Counted from the stretch's first letter, positions 43,580-52,370 are shown. The stretch: 64,000 nucleotides of DNA from JAHRAW01 sp965243285 (GCA_965243285.1 OZ251537.1:2604001-2668000), one strand, 5' to 3'. The notes: generated by a model not told the origin, from the sequence alone. Program-made: numbers and translations.

Positions 43580-44266
43580 TTATTCGACATAGGGCGCGAT
43601 GTGGTCGGTGGAAAAACCGCGTTGCTGTAAGAATTTGGCTTGTTTTGCCCATTCGGCGTAGGTGGCGGGCGGCGTGTCGCCGAATTTTTTGCGCCGCGCT
43701 TGGGCCGCCAAGGCCGGCCATTGTTCGATGTACACTGCCATCACTTGGGCGATGAGGGCCGCGGGCAGTTGGTGGGCGGTCAATTCATAGCGCAGTTTGA
43801 GCGAACCTTTGCCGCTTTGGATGAGCCAGCGGCAACGCGCTTCGGCAAAACGCGCATCGGATTGCGCGCCTTGGGCCGCCAACTCGGCCAGCAAGCGGTC
43901 GATGGCGGCTTGGGTGGAGTCGGTGGAGTCGGAAGATTCAACAGCATCAGCAGATTCAGCGGAATCAGCGGAATCAGCATCGATTTCAGCGTTTACTTTA
44001 TCGCGGGATGCGCAGGATTCGCCGGATTCGCCGATTTCGTCACCAGTTTTGCCGCTGTCACTCGATTCATCGCCACTTTGGTTGAGCGCAACTCGGCGGC
44101 ATTCGGCCAACGCCAATTTGCGGCCTAATTCCCAGGCGCTGTAGTCGCGGCGCGCCAACAGGCGGTAGGCATGCTGGCGCAACGCTTGCACCCGCTGCTG
44201 CGCAGCCACTTGCGCCGCCGCGACATCGCCCCACTGCAGCGTGGCGGCCGCTCGGCAAACCGCCAC
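43580..44266 (-). CDS. recX: Regulatory protein RecX with acidic insertion
   Basis: RecX binds RecA filaments and limits their extension. Of 228 aa, the first 60 residues (LRQHAYRLLARRDYSAWELGRKLA) and the last 110 (AIDRLLAELAAQGAQSDARFAEA to FLQQRGFSTDHIAPYV) form the usual three-helix repeats. Between them, residues about 64-119 are a Ser/Asp/Glu-rich insertion (DADSADSAESADAVESSDST), encoded by degenerate GATTCAGCGGAATCAGC-type repeats. Typical RecX is about 150-165 aa, so the insertion explains the extra length. It starts 3 bp after the recA stop, an operon with recA. Confidence 0.9.
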   Translation of the reverse strand: MAVCRAAATLQWGDVAAAQVAAQQRVQALRQHAYRLLARRDYSAWELGRKLALAECRRVALNQSGDESSDSGKTGDEIGESGESCASRDKVNAEIDADSADSAESADAVESSDSTDSTQAAIDRLLAELAAQGAQSDARFAEARCRWLIQSGKGSLKLRYELTAHQLPAALIAQVMAVYIEQWPALAAQARRKKFGDTPPATYAEWAKQAKFLQQRGFSTDHIAPYVE

Positions 44267-44269
44267 CGC

Positions 44270-45472
44270 TTAGGAATCTGCAGCCGGCGGGGAGTTTTCG
44301 GCCGTGGCGGCGGACGGGGTTTGCGCGGCCTCTCTAGAATCGGCGGCGGCGGAAGCGGCCGCTTTAGCCGCCTTGGCAGCGCGCGCCTTGGACCCTTTGG
44401 GCGTTTTGGCGGCCGGTGCATCCGCTTGAGCATCCGTCGTGCTGGCTGAACTCGCCGAACCAGCCGCCGTCGGGGCGACCGCCGCCAGCCCTTTCTCCTC
44501 GCGTATTTTGTTTTCGATGGTGATGGCGATGTCGGGGTTTTCCTTGAGGAATTCCCGCGCTTTGTCGCGCCCTTGACCGATACGGTCGGCACCGTAACTG
44601 TACCAAGCGCCGGATTTTTCCACCAAATTCATCTCCACCGCGAGGTCGATCAACTCCCCCTCTTTGGAGATGCCTTCGTTATACAGAATGTCGAATTCGG
44701 CCTTGCGAAAGGGCGGTGCTACTTTGTTTTTAATGACCTTGACGCGGGTCTGGTTGCCGAGGATTTCCTCGCCTTTTTTGATGGCGCCGATGCGCCGAAT
44801 ATCCATACGCACCGAGGCATAAAACTTCAGCGCATTGCCGCCGGTGGTGGTCTCCGGGTTGCCGAACATGACGCCGATTTTTATCCTGATTTGGTTGATG
44901 AAAATCACCATAGTGTTGGAGCGCTTGATATTGCCGGTGAGTTTGCGCAGCGCCTGGGACATCAGGCGCGCTTGCAAGCCGACATGGTGGTCGCCCATGT
45001 CGCCCTCGATTTCCGCCTTCGGGGTGAGCGCGGCGACCGAATCTATCACCACCACATCCACCGCCGCCGAGCGCACCAACATGTCGGCGATCTCCAGTGC
45101 TTGCTCGCCGGTGTCGGGCTGCGAGACCAGCAACTCGTCCGTATTGACGCCCAGCCGAGCGGCGTACGCCGGATCCAAAGCGTGCTCGGCATCGATAAAG
45201 GCCGCCGTGCCGCCGACCTTTTGCGCTTGGGCGATAACCGATAAAGTGAGCGTGGTTTTGCCGGAAGATTCTGGGCCGTAAATTTCAATAACCCGCCCCT
45301 TCGGCAAACCGCCGATGCCGAGCGCGATATCCAGCCCGATGGAGCCGGTGGAATAGCATGCAATGTCTTGGGAATCTGGGGCATCGCCCAGCCGCATCAC
45401 CGAACCTTTGCCAAATTGGCGGTCGATTTGCCCCAGCGCCGCATCCAGCGCCTTGCGTTTGTTGTCGTCCAT
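44270..45472 (-). CDS. recA: Recombinase RecA
   Basis: The DNA strand-exchange protein and SOS co-protease. The 400-aa protein is intact: Walker A in EIYGPESSGKTTLTL, FIDAEHALDPAYA, Walker B VVVIDSVAALTPKAE, loop L1 GDHHVGLQARLMSQALRKL, loop L2 INQIRIKIGVMFGNPETTTGGNALKFYASVR. The C-terminus is longer than usual (E. coli 353 aa): about 60 residues of Ala/Lys/Ser low complexity (AKTPKGSKARAAKAAKAA) instead of the compact acidic tail. Within 100 bp upstream I see no CTGT-N8-ACAG LexA box; GATAAT (45517-45522, minus) is a possible -10. sixA lies 102 bp upstream on the same strand. Confidence 0.97.
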   Translation of the reverse strand: MDDNKRKALDAALGQIDRQFGKGSVMRLGDAPDSQDIACYSTGSIGLDIALGIGGLPKGRVIEIYGPESSGKTTLTLSVIAQAQKVGGTAAFIDAEHALDPAYAARLGVNTDELLVSQPDTGEQALEIADMLVRSAAVDVVVIDSVAALTPKAEIEGDMGDHHVGLQARLMSQALRKLTGNIKRSNTMVIFINQIRIKIGVMFGNPETTTGGNALKFYASVRMDIRRIGAIKKGEEILGNQTRVKVIKNKVAPPFRKAEFDILYNEGISKEGELIDLAVEMNLVEKSGAWYSYGADRIGQGRDKAREFLKENPDIAITIENKIREEKGLAAVAPTAAGSASSASTTDAQADAPAAKTPKGSKARAAKAAKAAASAAADSREAAQTPSAATAENSPPAADS

Positions 45473-45574
45473 AGTGCTACTCCAGCCTCATGTTTATGGT
45501 TGAAAATTGGCGGCGGATTATCCCATATTTCGAGGGCTATCTTGGCGCTTAATCCGCCTTATCGACGGCTGCAA

Positions 45575-46099
45575 TCATAGCCCCGACGGGCGCATTAAAA
45601 CCCGCAGTTGGGCCGCGCCCACGGCGCCTGGGGCGCCCGGGCCGCCCGGGCCGCCCTCGAAATCCAGCACCGCAGCGGCGCAGGTTGGCATCAATTTGCG
45701 GTCCGCAAACGGCTCGGCGGCGGGGCAATATTCAAGCAAAGCCGATGCCAGCCCGGGATTGTGCGCCACTATCATGACCCGCTTATGGCGTTGAAATTGC
45801 GCCGCGGCGAGGGCGCGAATGGCGGCGGCGGCGGCGTGATACAGGCGCTTATCATAAATGACTTCCACAAGCCCGGGCGGCCAGGCGGCAGCGAGCAAAT
45901 CCACGGTCGCTGATGCGCGCGCCGCCGGCGAGGCCAGCGTCACCTCGGGGGCGTAGCCATTTTTCCACAGCCACTCGCCCATGGCGCGCGCGTCGCGCTG
46001 CCCGCGTCGGTTCAGCGGGCGGTGAAAATCCGCGTCGGCGGCATCATGATTCCAATCGGATTTCGCGTGCCGCAGCAGGATTAATTGTTGGGTGAACAT
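45575..46099 (-). CDS. SixA-like phosphohistidine phosphatase
   Basis: A small histidine-phosphatase-family protein. From ATG 46099 it is 174 aa: the catalytic LLRHAKSDWN (RHG-type motif, His near residue 10), LNRRGQRDARAMGEWL, ASPAARASATVDLL and the second His in VMIVAHNPGLASALLEY match SixA, which dephosphorylates phosphohistidine on HPt domains or PTS proteins. A C-terminal Gly/Pro-Gly segment (GGPGGPGAPGAVGA) is repeat-encoded and unusual. The frame is open to 46312 but overlaps the upstream hairpin and the divergent gene, so the later start is preferred. Confidence 0.86.
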   Translation of the reverse strand: MFTQQLILLRHAKSDWNHDAADADFHRPLNRRGQRDARAMGEWLWKNGYAPEVTLASPAARASATVDLLAAAWPPGLVEVIYDKRLYHAAAAAIRALAAAQFQRHKRVMIVAHNPGLASALLEYCPAAEPFADRKLMPTCAAAVLDFEGGPGGPGAPGAVGAAQLRVLMRPSGL

Positions 46100-46117
46100 G
46101 GCGGGCGCATGGCTACC

Positions 46118-46147
46118 GGGCGGTACAATGCGCCGATTGTACCGCCC
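46118..46147. promoter_or_regulatory. Perfect 12-bp inverted repeat between sixA and a methyltransferase gene
   Basis: GGGCGGTACAAT and ATTGTACCGCCC flank the six bases GCGCCG. The dyad lies 19 bp before the sixA start and 37 bp before the divergent methyltransferase gene. Perfect symmetry in a divergent spacer suggests an operator for a dimeric regulator, or a bidirectional RNA hairpin. Confidence 0.55.
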
Positions 46148-46183
46148 CGAATCCCAACATGCACACATACATGTATATGACTC

Positions 46184-47053
46184 ATGTATATGGCTCGCTC
46201 GACCCCAAAAATGACTCGCTCGACCCCAAAAAATCGCGGCGGCGCGCGGCGCCGCGCCAAAACCATCGCCGCTAGCGCCGACCGCCACCATTATTACCAG
46301 CTGGCGGTGCAATGCGTCGAATCGGAAATCGATATGGTGGATAAAACCTATCGCGAAATCCGCGGCCGCCGCGCCGTGACCTTGCGCGAGGATTTTTGCG
46401 GCACCGCCAACACCAGCTGCGAGTGGGTGCGCCGCCGCCGCGCCAATACCGCGCTCGGTTTCGATCTAGATGACGAGGTGCTGGACTGGGGGCGGCGAAA
46501 AAACCTCGCCAAACTCAACGCCCATCAAAAACCCCGCGTGCAATTAGTGAACCAAGATGTGCGCTGCGCCACCGACAGTGCGGCCGACATTATTTTGGCC
46601 ATGAATTTCAGCTACATGGCCTTCAAAACCCGCGACCAATTGCGCGACTATTTTCGCGCTGCGCATGCCGGTTTGGGCGCCGATGGCGTGTTGATGTTAG
46701 ATGCCTATGGCGGCCATGAATCCTGGCGCGACCTCAAAGAAAAAACCAAACTGGACGATTTCACCTATTTCTGGGAACAGCGAAAATTCAACCCCGTAAA
46801 CGGCCACATTCGCTGCCACATCCACTTCAAATTCGCCGATGGTTCGCGCATGAAACGCGCCTTCAGCTACCGCTGGCGGATGTGGACGCTGCCGGAAATC
46901 CGCGAAATCCTCACCGAAGCCGGTTTTGCCAAAAGCACGGTTTACTGGGAAGGCACCGACGCCAAAACCGGCGAGGGCAATGACATCTATACCGCCACCG
47001 AAAAAGGCGAAGGCGACCCGAGCTGGATCGTCTATGTGTCGGCGGAAAAATAA
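46184..47053 (+). CDS. Class I SAM-dependent methyltransferase
   Basis: A 289-aa protein with a class I methyltransferase core: VTLREDFCGTANTSCEWVRR as motif I, ALGFDLDDEVLDWG as the acidic ribose-binding loop, VQLVNQDVRCA, and ADIILAMNFSYMAFKTRDQLRDYF. The C-terminal half (FTYFWEQRKFNPVNGHIRCHIHF, RWRMWTLPEIREILTEAGF) is beta-rich and conserved in a family with no assigned substrate, as far as I know. Starts at 46184, 46190 and 46211 are all in frame; a 21-bp tandem repeat (46190-46231) duplicates the codons MARSTPK / MTRSTPK. Small-molecule or protein substrates are equally possible. Confidence 0.8.
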   Translation: MYMARSTPKMTRSTPKNRGGARRRAKTIAASADRHHYYQLAVQCVESEIDMVDKTYREIRGRRAVTLREDFCGTANTSCEWVRRRRANTALGFDLDDEVLDWGRRKNLAKLNAHQKPRVQLVNQDVRCATDSAADIILAMNFSYMAFKTRDQLRDYFRAAHAGLGADGVLMLDAYGGHESWRDLKEKTKLDDFTYFWEQRKFNPVNGHIRCHIHFKFADGSRMKRAFSYRWRMWTLPEIREILTEAGFAKSTVYWEGTDAKTGEGNDIYTATEKGEGDPSWIVYVSAEK

Positions 47054-47139
47054 GGGAAATCTCGATTCCCACCCTAAATTATTAGGAAATCGCCGACTAG
47101 CGGCGATTTTTAGCCAAATTTAACCGGATTTAGCCGGAT

Positions 47140-49611
47140 TTAGCCGCGCAATCGGACGTTTTTCGGGTCCCAAACCGGCTCGGCGAGCACCGTCGCCGCG
47201 CGTCGCTGGCCTAACAATTCCACTTCCAACACACTGTCGGGCGCGGCAAACGCGGTCTCGACATAGGCAAAACCGAGGCTTTTGCCGGTGCTGTGACCAT
47301 AGCCGCCGGAGGTGGTAACGCCGATGGCGGCCGGGCGGCTGTGGTGGAATACCGGTTCGCCGCCGGCGATGTCGCTATCGCCGGGCGCGACTTCCACATA
47401 AATCAGTTTTTGGGCGAGATTTTTGCGCGCTGCTATCACCGCGCTTTTGCCGATGAAATCGACCTTATCGGCGGCGAAAAAACGCTCGATATCGGCTTCC
47501 ACCGGGGTGATTTCGTTGGTGAGTTCGGCGCCGAAACCTTTGTAGGCTTTTTCTAAACGTAAGGAATTCACTGCATAAACGCCGAAATTGGCCATGCCAT
47601 GGGGCGCGCCGGCGGCCCATACGGCTTCGTAAAGCGCCAGCAAATGCGCCATGGGGCAATGCAATTCCCACCCCAATTCGCCCACATAGTTGACGCGCAA
47701 AGCGCGCAACGCCACCCCGGCGACCTCGATTTCTTGGCCGCTCAGCCAAGGAAAGGCGGCATTGCTTAAATCAGCATCGCTCAGCGCCGCCAGCGTAGCG
47801 CGGGATTTCGGCCCGGCCACCACCAGCACGCCGATATCATCGGTGACATCGGCCACCTCGGCATGCGCAAACTCGGCGGCGGCGGTGTTGAGGAGGTCGA
47901 AATCCCGGTCTTGCGCGACCGCTCCGGAGAGGATGTAGTAGTGCCCATCGCGCACTCGGGTGACGGTGGATTCGCCGATAATTCGCCCCGCAGGCGAGAG
48001 GTAGTGGGTCAGCGCGATGCCGCCGGGGCGCGTCGGCATGCGGTTGGCGCTGATGCGGTTCAGCAACGCCTCCGCGTCGGCGCCGGTGACTTCGTATTTG
48101 GCGAAACTCGACAAATCCAATACCCCGACGCGCTCGCGCACGGCGCGACATTCCGCGGCCACCACCGCCATGATGTTGTTATGGCGAAAGCCGATTTCTT
48201 CGACCCGCCGGTCTGGGGAGAACCATTTTGGACGCTCCCAGCCGGCGCTTTCGGTGTGTACCGCGCCTTGTTCGCGTAAGGGCTGGTACAGCGGCGTGGT
48301 TCGTTGCCGGCGCGAGGCCGGGCGCTCTTCGCCGGGCAAGTGCAGGGCATACATATGCTCGTAGTCTTGATGCGACTTGGCCTTGGTGTACTTCCCCGGG
48401 GCGTAGGCGCCGAAGCGCCGCGGGTCCACTCCCGCCATGTTGATTTCAGCGTCGCCGTGCACCATCCACTGCGCCAAATATTTGCCGGCCCCGGCGCCGG
48501 CGGCGATGCCGATGGAAGCGCCGTTGCAATGCCAATAATTATGCAGCCCGGCGGCTGGGCCGAGCAGTGGGTTGGCGTCCGGCGTGTGCGGAATGGCGCC
48601 GCACACCACGCGCTTGATGCCTAATTCAGCCCAGGCTGGCATGCGCTGCATCACGCGCTCGATATACCGGGTGAGATTATCGAAATTGGCCTCGAACAAC
48701 TCGTTTTGCGCGCTCCATTGCGGCCCGCCGCCGTGCTGCGGCCAGCATTCCTCGGATTGGGCGGTCTCATAGATGCCGATCAAGGCCGATTTTTGCTCCT
48801 GGCGATAATAGGCCGACGGGTACGGGTCGCGCATCACCGGCATTTCGGCGTCGGAATCGGCAAATTGCGGCACCGCGTCGGTGACGATGTAGGTGTGCTT
48901 CATGTTGGTGATGGGGATGTCGGCGCCGACCATCTGGCTGACCTGGCGGGCATAGCAACCGGCGGCGTTTACCACCATATCGCACACCACGGTGGTCGAT
49001 TCGCCGCCCGAATCAGCCGCATCGCCGAGCGCGACGCGCACTTCCCATTCCCCGGAGCGGCGGCGGGAGATGGCGGTGGCGCGCGCCTGGGTGAGGATGG
49101 TGGCGCCCATTTGCCGCGCCCCTTTGGCCATGGCGTTGCACACGCCGGCCGGGTCTACATGGCCGTCGCCAGTAGTCCATGCGCCGGCTAATACACCGTC
49201 GGTATTGACCAGCGGATTGAGCTGCTGGATTTTGGCGCGATCGATAATCTCGCACTCGAAGCCGATCAACTTGCCCACGGCGGCGACGCGATGAAACCAC
49301 TCGACCTCGGCCGGTTTGAGGGCAAAACGAATGCCGCCGCAGCCATGCCAGCCGACATATTGGCCGGTGATTTGCTCGAGTTTGGGATACAACCGCACGC
49401 CGTAGTCGTGGATTTTCGCCATGTTGTAATCGGCGATGAAACTCGGGCATTGCCCGGCGGCATGCCAGGTGGAGCCGGAAGTCAACTCGCCCTTTTCCAG
49501 CAACAAACAATCCGCCCAACCGGCTTGCGCGAGGTGGTACAGCAACCCGGCGCCCATCACGCCGCCGCCGATGACGACCACCCGGGCGTGGGCGGGGAGG
49601 GTTTTGGAAGT
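47140..49611 (-). CDS. Dimethylglycine/sarcosine dehydrogenase-like FAD oxidoreductase with GcvT domain
   Basis: An 823-aa two-module enzyme. The N-terminal FAD oxidoreductase (RVVVIGGGVMGAGLLYHL near residue 12; LTSGSTWHAAGQ with the probable flavin-linking His) resembles dimethylglycine and sarcosine dehydrogenases. The C-terminal folate-binding GcvT/aminomethyltransferase module (RERVGVLDLSSFAKYEVTG, YVGELGWELHCP, LRLEKAYKGFGAELTNEITPVEA) would pass the methyl carbon to THF. The GTG 49611 start (MTSKTLPAHARVVVIGGG) is chosen because longer frames to 49824 overlap the next gene. It sits downstream of an MttB-family gene, which fits stepwise demethylation of a methylated amine such as betaine; the exact substrate is inference. 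Confidence 0.85.
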   Translation of the reverse strand, partial: TSKTLPAHARVVVIGGGVMGAGLLYHLAQAGWADCLLLEKGELTSGSTWHAAGQCPSFIADYNMAKIHDYGVRLYPKLEQITGQYVGWHGCGGIRFALKPAEVEWFHRVAAVGKLIGFECEIIDRAKIQQLNPLVNTDGVLAGAWTTGDGHVDPAGVCNAMAKGARQMGATILTQARATAISRRRSGEWEVRVALGDAADSGGESTTVVCDMVVNAAGCYARQVSQMVGADIPITNMKHTYIVTDAVPQFADSDAEMPVMRDPYPSAYYRQEQKSALIGIYETAQSEECWPQHGGGPQWSAQNELFEANFDNLTRYIERVMQRMPAWAELGIKRVVCGAIPHTPDANPLLGPAAGLHNYWHCNGASIGIAAGAGAGKYLAQWMVHGDAEINMAGVDPRRFGAYAPGKYTKAKSHQDYEHMYALHLPGEERPASRRQRTTPLYQPLREQGAVHTESAGWERPKWFSPDRRVEEIGFRHNNIMAVVAAECRAVRERVGVLDLSSFAKYEVTGADAEALLNRISANRMPTRPGGIALTHYLSPAGRIIGESTVTRVRDGHYYILSGAVAQDRDFDLLNTAAAEFAHAEVADVTDDIGVLVVAGPKSRATLAALSDADLSNAAFPWLSGQEIEVAGVALRALRVNYVGELGWELHCPMAHLLALYEAVWAAGAPHGMANFGVYAVNSLRLEKAYKGFGAELTNEITPVEADIERFFAADKVDFIGKSAVIAARKNLAQKLIYVEVAPGDSDIAGGEPVFHHSRPAAIGVTTSGGYGHSTGKSLGFAYVETAFAAPDSVLEVELLGQRRAATVLAEPVWDPKNVRLRG

Positions 49612-49699
49612 CACTGGTCGCGAAGTGTTTTTAGCGGGTGAATCACTCGATGGATGACTCGATGAATCACTCCATGGCGCATTTTTGGCACTGCGGATG

Positions 49700-50419
49700 T
49701 TAAGCGGCGCTCGGCTTATGCCTCGGGGCGAGGCCGATGTGGGTGGCGATTTCGGCGCTGATTTCGGCACTCGTCGGGGCCTCGGCATGGGTGTCGGCAT
49801 GAGTGTCGGCCGGGGTGTGGACATGGGCTAACTGACCGCTCATCATCAGCACTTTATCGCGCAGATGCAGGCCGACGACGCGCGTTAAATTGTTCATCCT
49901 GATTCCGTTTTGGTAGGCGGTCATGGATATTTTATCGAACAAAACGCGGTCGGTTTTTTCCAAATCGTCCATCAATTCATGGTCGCAAAAAGCAAAACAG
50001 CGCTCTTGCACCTGATAGGCGTTCATGGCTGTGGTCAGGCGATGCAGGCGCTCGACATATATCGCCGCCACCGCCCCGGCGTCGATTTTTTCGGACAATT
50101 GTTCGCCATAAGTCGACCAACTGGTCGGACTTTTGCTCTGCTCCACGCCATTTTTGAGGTAGAGAAAAACGCCATTGCACAGCATGTCAACCTTATCGGC
50201 CAATGAGTCCACCTTGGCGTCCAGCGCCGCCACCTTGCCGGGCACTGTTTCCATCTTGCCCACCTTGGCGGATAAATCGCCCAAGGAGTTTTCCTCCTTA
50301 GACAGCCGATTTTCCATGCTGGCTTTCCAAGTGGATGCCTTCCAAAACAGCAGGAAGGTTAGGCCCAAAATAAAGGGCAAATATTCTTTTGGCGGCAGGA
50401 ATTGCAGTAGGTTGTTCAT
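49700..50419 (-). CDS. Hypothetical membrane-anchored coiled-coil protein
   Basis: I do not recognise this 239-aa protein. One hydrophobic segment (EYLPFILGLTFLLFWKA, about residues 12-28) is followed by a predicted coiled coil (ENRLSKEENSLGDLSAKVGKMETVPGKVAALDAKVDSLADKVDML, about 36-80). A mostly helical domain comes next (EKIDAGAVAAIYVERLHRLTTAMNAYQVQERCFAFCDHELMDDLEKT), and the tail is Thr/His/Ala-rich low complexity (DTHADTHAEAPTSAEISAEI). ATG 50419 has a GGA 8-10 bp upstream. It lies between the MttB-like gene and the DMGDH-like gene on one strand, with gaps of 46 and 88 bp, so cotranscription is likely. Confidence 0.7.
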   Translation of the reverse strand: MNNLLQFLPPKEYLPFILGLTFLLFWKASTWKASMENRLSKEENSLGDLSAKVGKMETVPGKVAALDAKVDSLADKVDMLCNGVFLYLKNGVEQSKSPTSWSTYGEQLSEKIDAGAVAAIYVERLHRLTTAMNAYQVQERCFAFCDHELMDDLEKTDRVLFDKISMTAYQNGIRMNNLTRVVGLHLRDKVLMMSGQLAHVHTPADTHADTHAEAPTSAEISAEIATHIGLAPRHKPSAA

Positions 50420-50465
50420 GATGATTCCGTTCAAGTGATGAAGTTGTCGAGGACTATCTACCCTA

Positions 50466-52043
50466 TCACTCTTTGCCCGCCTTCATCAGCGTCCGTGGCA
50501 GGAGCACATCAAATTCGGCGCGCAGCCGGGCGTCCAATTCATCGCTAATGTGGTCGGGAAAATGCGTGGCGAGGATTTGCTGGGTTTTTTGCTGCGCCGG
50601 TATGTTCACCGGGTTGGCGCCGATTTCTTGCCACTCCGCCGGCGTTAGGCGGTTGCCCACCTCGGGGTACACATAATCGCGCTGCATTCGCGACAAGGTG
50701 GAATCATGACCTAAAAAATGTTCCGGGCCGGTGGTGCATACCTCGGCGATGGCGTCCACGGCAAGGGCCTCGCGGTCGGTTTCGATGCCGCGCACGCTGC
50801 GGTTGATGGCGCCGAGCAAATCGTTGTCGATAGTCGCGCCCTCGAAACTAAAGCCGAGCAAACTGCCCTGCATGCCGGCTGACTCATACACCAAATTGGC
50901 GCCGCTGTGCCCGGCCATGGCGAGGGTATAGCCTTTTTCGCCGCCGGATTGCGCGTCTGGGATTTTCGCATCCGCCATGCCGGCGGCGATGCCGGTGGGC
51001 AGGTCGTAGAAGCGTCCCATTTGCCCGCAGGCCGCCATCAGCACCGCTTGCTCGCCGCTGCCGCCGCTCATGGCGCCGGTGCGCAGGTCGGAGACGAACG
51101 GCCACGGCCCGAAAATGGCCGGGTGGCCGGGTTGAATCAAATTAACATACACCAGCCCGCCGAGCGCTTCGGCGCATTCCTGCGCCACCGCCCCGGCCAG
51201 GGAGGCCGGGCTGGTGGCGCCGGCCTGCCCGGCGGCCAGCAGCAAAATCGGCATGCCGCCGCGCACGCACACCTCTAACACGCGGCAGGCGTCTTCGGCG
51301 AAGCGCATGGGCGGCACCACGAAACAACACGACACGCTGGCGAACGGGCGCGCCCGCCAGGCCTTTTCACCGCCAGCTACGCGGTGCAGCATTTTGATGG
51401 CCTCCTCGGCATGCGCCGGCTCCACATAGCTGACGCCGCAGTGTTTGGTGGTACCGCTGACCGAGGCGTAGGTGGTGTTGAGGTCCATGGCGCGCGGGCT
51501 TTCGATGTCGCGCGCCACCATGCAGCGCTGAAAAAAATGGATGTGCTCGAGGCTATCCACCAAGCGCGAGGCATCGTATAAATCTTGTAGCGTGGATTCC
51601 CGATAGGCGCCTTTGCCGGGGTGTTTTTCGTGCGCTTTCCAATCGTCCACCACATGCACCGCGGCGCCGGCGGTGCCGAAGTGCACCTTGTTGCCGCGCA
51701 GCTGCAGGTCATGCGCCGGCGATTGGCCGTGCAAGGTGATGTTTCTGGCGGCGCGGTCGAGGGCTTGTTCGACCATGGCGCGCGGCACCAGCAGGCGGCC
51801 TTGCTCGGTCAGCGTGGCCCCGGCTTTGGTGAACATCTCTATGCAAGAGGGAATGGCGCGGGAAAAACCGACGTTTTCGAGTAAATCGAAACTCGCCTGG
51901 TCGATGCGCTTGATATCGGTCTCGGTCAGCGGCAAAAACCGCCCACCGCTTTCCCCAGGGCGCACCGGGCGGTCGGCATCCGCCGGCGGCGCGGCGCGCA
52001 AGGCCTTGCGCGCCTCGCGGCCGCCGGCGCGTTTAGCGCTCAT
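50466..52043 (-). CDS. Trimethylamine methyltransferase (MttB) family protein, non-pyrrolysine
   Basis: A 525-aa member of the MttB/MtgB superfamily of corrinoid-dependent or THF-dependent methylamine demethylases. Family segments are IDQASFDLLENVGFSRAIPSCIEMFTKAGA at the N-terminus, FGTAGAAVHVVDDW, ETDREALAVDAIAEVCTTGPEHFLGHDSTL and a YVYPEVGNR end. The frame has no in-frame amber codon, so this is a pyrrolysine-free member. Such proteins act on quaternary amines such as glycine betaine. The downstream DMGDH-like gene and fhs at 60.3 kb fit one-carbon catabolism. No corrinoid protein gene is adjacent. Confidence 0.85.
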   Translation of the reverse strand: MSAKRAGGREARKALRAAPPADADRPVRPGESGGRFLPLTETDIKRIDQASFDLLENVGFSRAIPSCIEMFTKAGATLTEQGRLLVPRAMVEQALDRAARNITLHGQSPAHDLQLRGNKVHFGTAGAAVHVVDDWKAHEKHPGKGAYRESTLQDLYDASRLVDSLEHIHFFQRCMVARDIESPRAMDLNTTYASVSGTTKHCGVSYVEPAHAEEAIKMLHRVAGGEKAWRARPFASVSCCFVVPPMRFAEDACRVLEVCVRGGMPILLLAAGQAGATSPASLAGAVAQECAEALGGLVYVNLIQPGHPAIFGPWPFVSDLRTGAMSGGSGEQAVLMAACGQMGRFYDLPTGIAAGMADAKIPDAQSGGEKGYTLAMAGHSGANLVYESAGMQGSLLGFSFEGATIDNDLLGAINRSVRGIETDREALAVDAIAEVCTTGPEHFLGHDSTLSRMQRDYVYPEVGNRLTPAEWQEIGANPVNIPAQQKTQQILATHFPDHISDELDARLRAEFDVLLPRTLMKAGKE

Positions 52044-52370
52044 TAGATTTAATGGTCATGGGTTATCGGTTGGGGTTAGTGGCGCGCAATGGGTTCGCGC
52101 AATGGGTTGCGAAGGGTTGACGGAAGCGATATCGATGCCATCGATATATTAATGCAATTAATAGCCATGCAATCGATGCCGATACCATTAATATCATGCG
52201 GGCATTAATAGCGCCGTAATCGATGCCCGCGCCATGTATATATTTAAATGAATCATGGGCGGCGCAAAATGGCAGCGATTTTTCGGGCGCGCGGCTGGGC
52301 GGTTGCACCATGGGGCGCGGCGACGCATAATCCGCCTCGTCACTCATCAATCGGCGCGCCAATTTCCCCC
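52044..52370. promoter_or_regulatory. Divergent mttB/rmuC spacer with clustered palindromes
   Basis: This 327-bp region contains several ATTAAT and ATCGAT sites between 52120 and 52225, including CGATATCGATGCCATCGATA and ATTAATGCAATTAAT, in an otherwise GC-rich context. CATGTATATATTTAAATG follows at about 52233. The palindrome density suggests regulator or nucleoid-protein binding. No -35/-10 pair can be assigned with confidence. Confidence 0.4.

Noticed and set aside
49612..49824. N-terminal extension of the DMGDH-like gene to 49824
   Set aside because: It overlaps the coding end of the upstream coiled-coil gene in another frame, is low-complexity, and GTG 49611 gives a normal family N-terminus.
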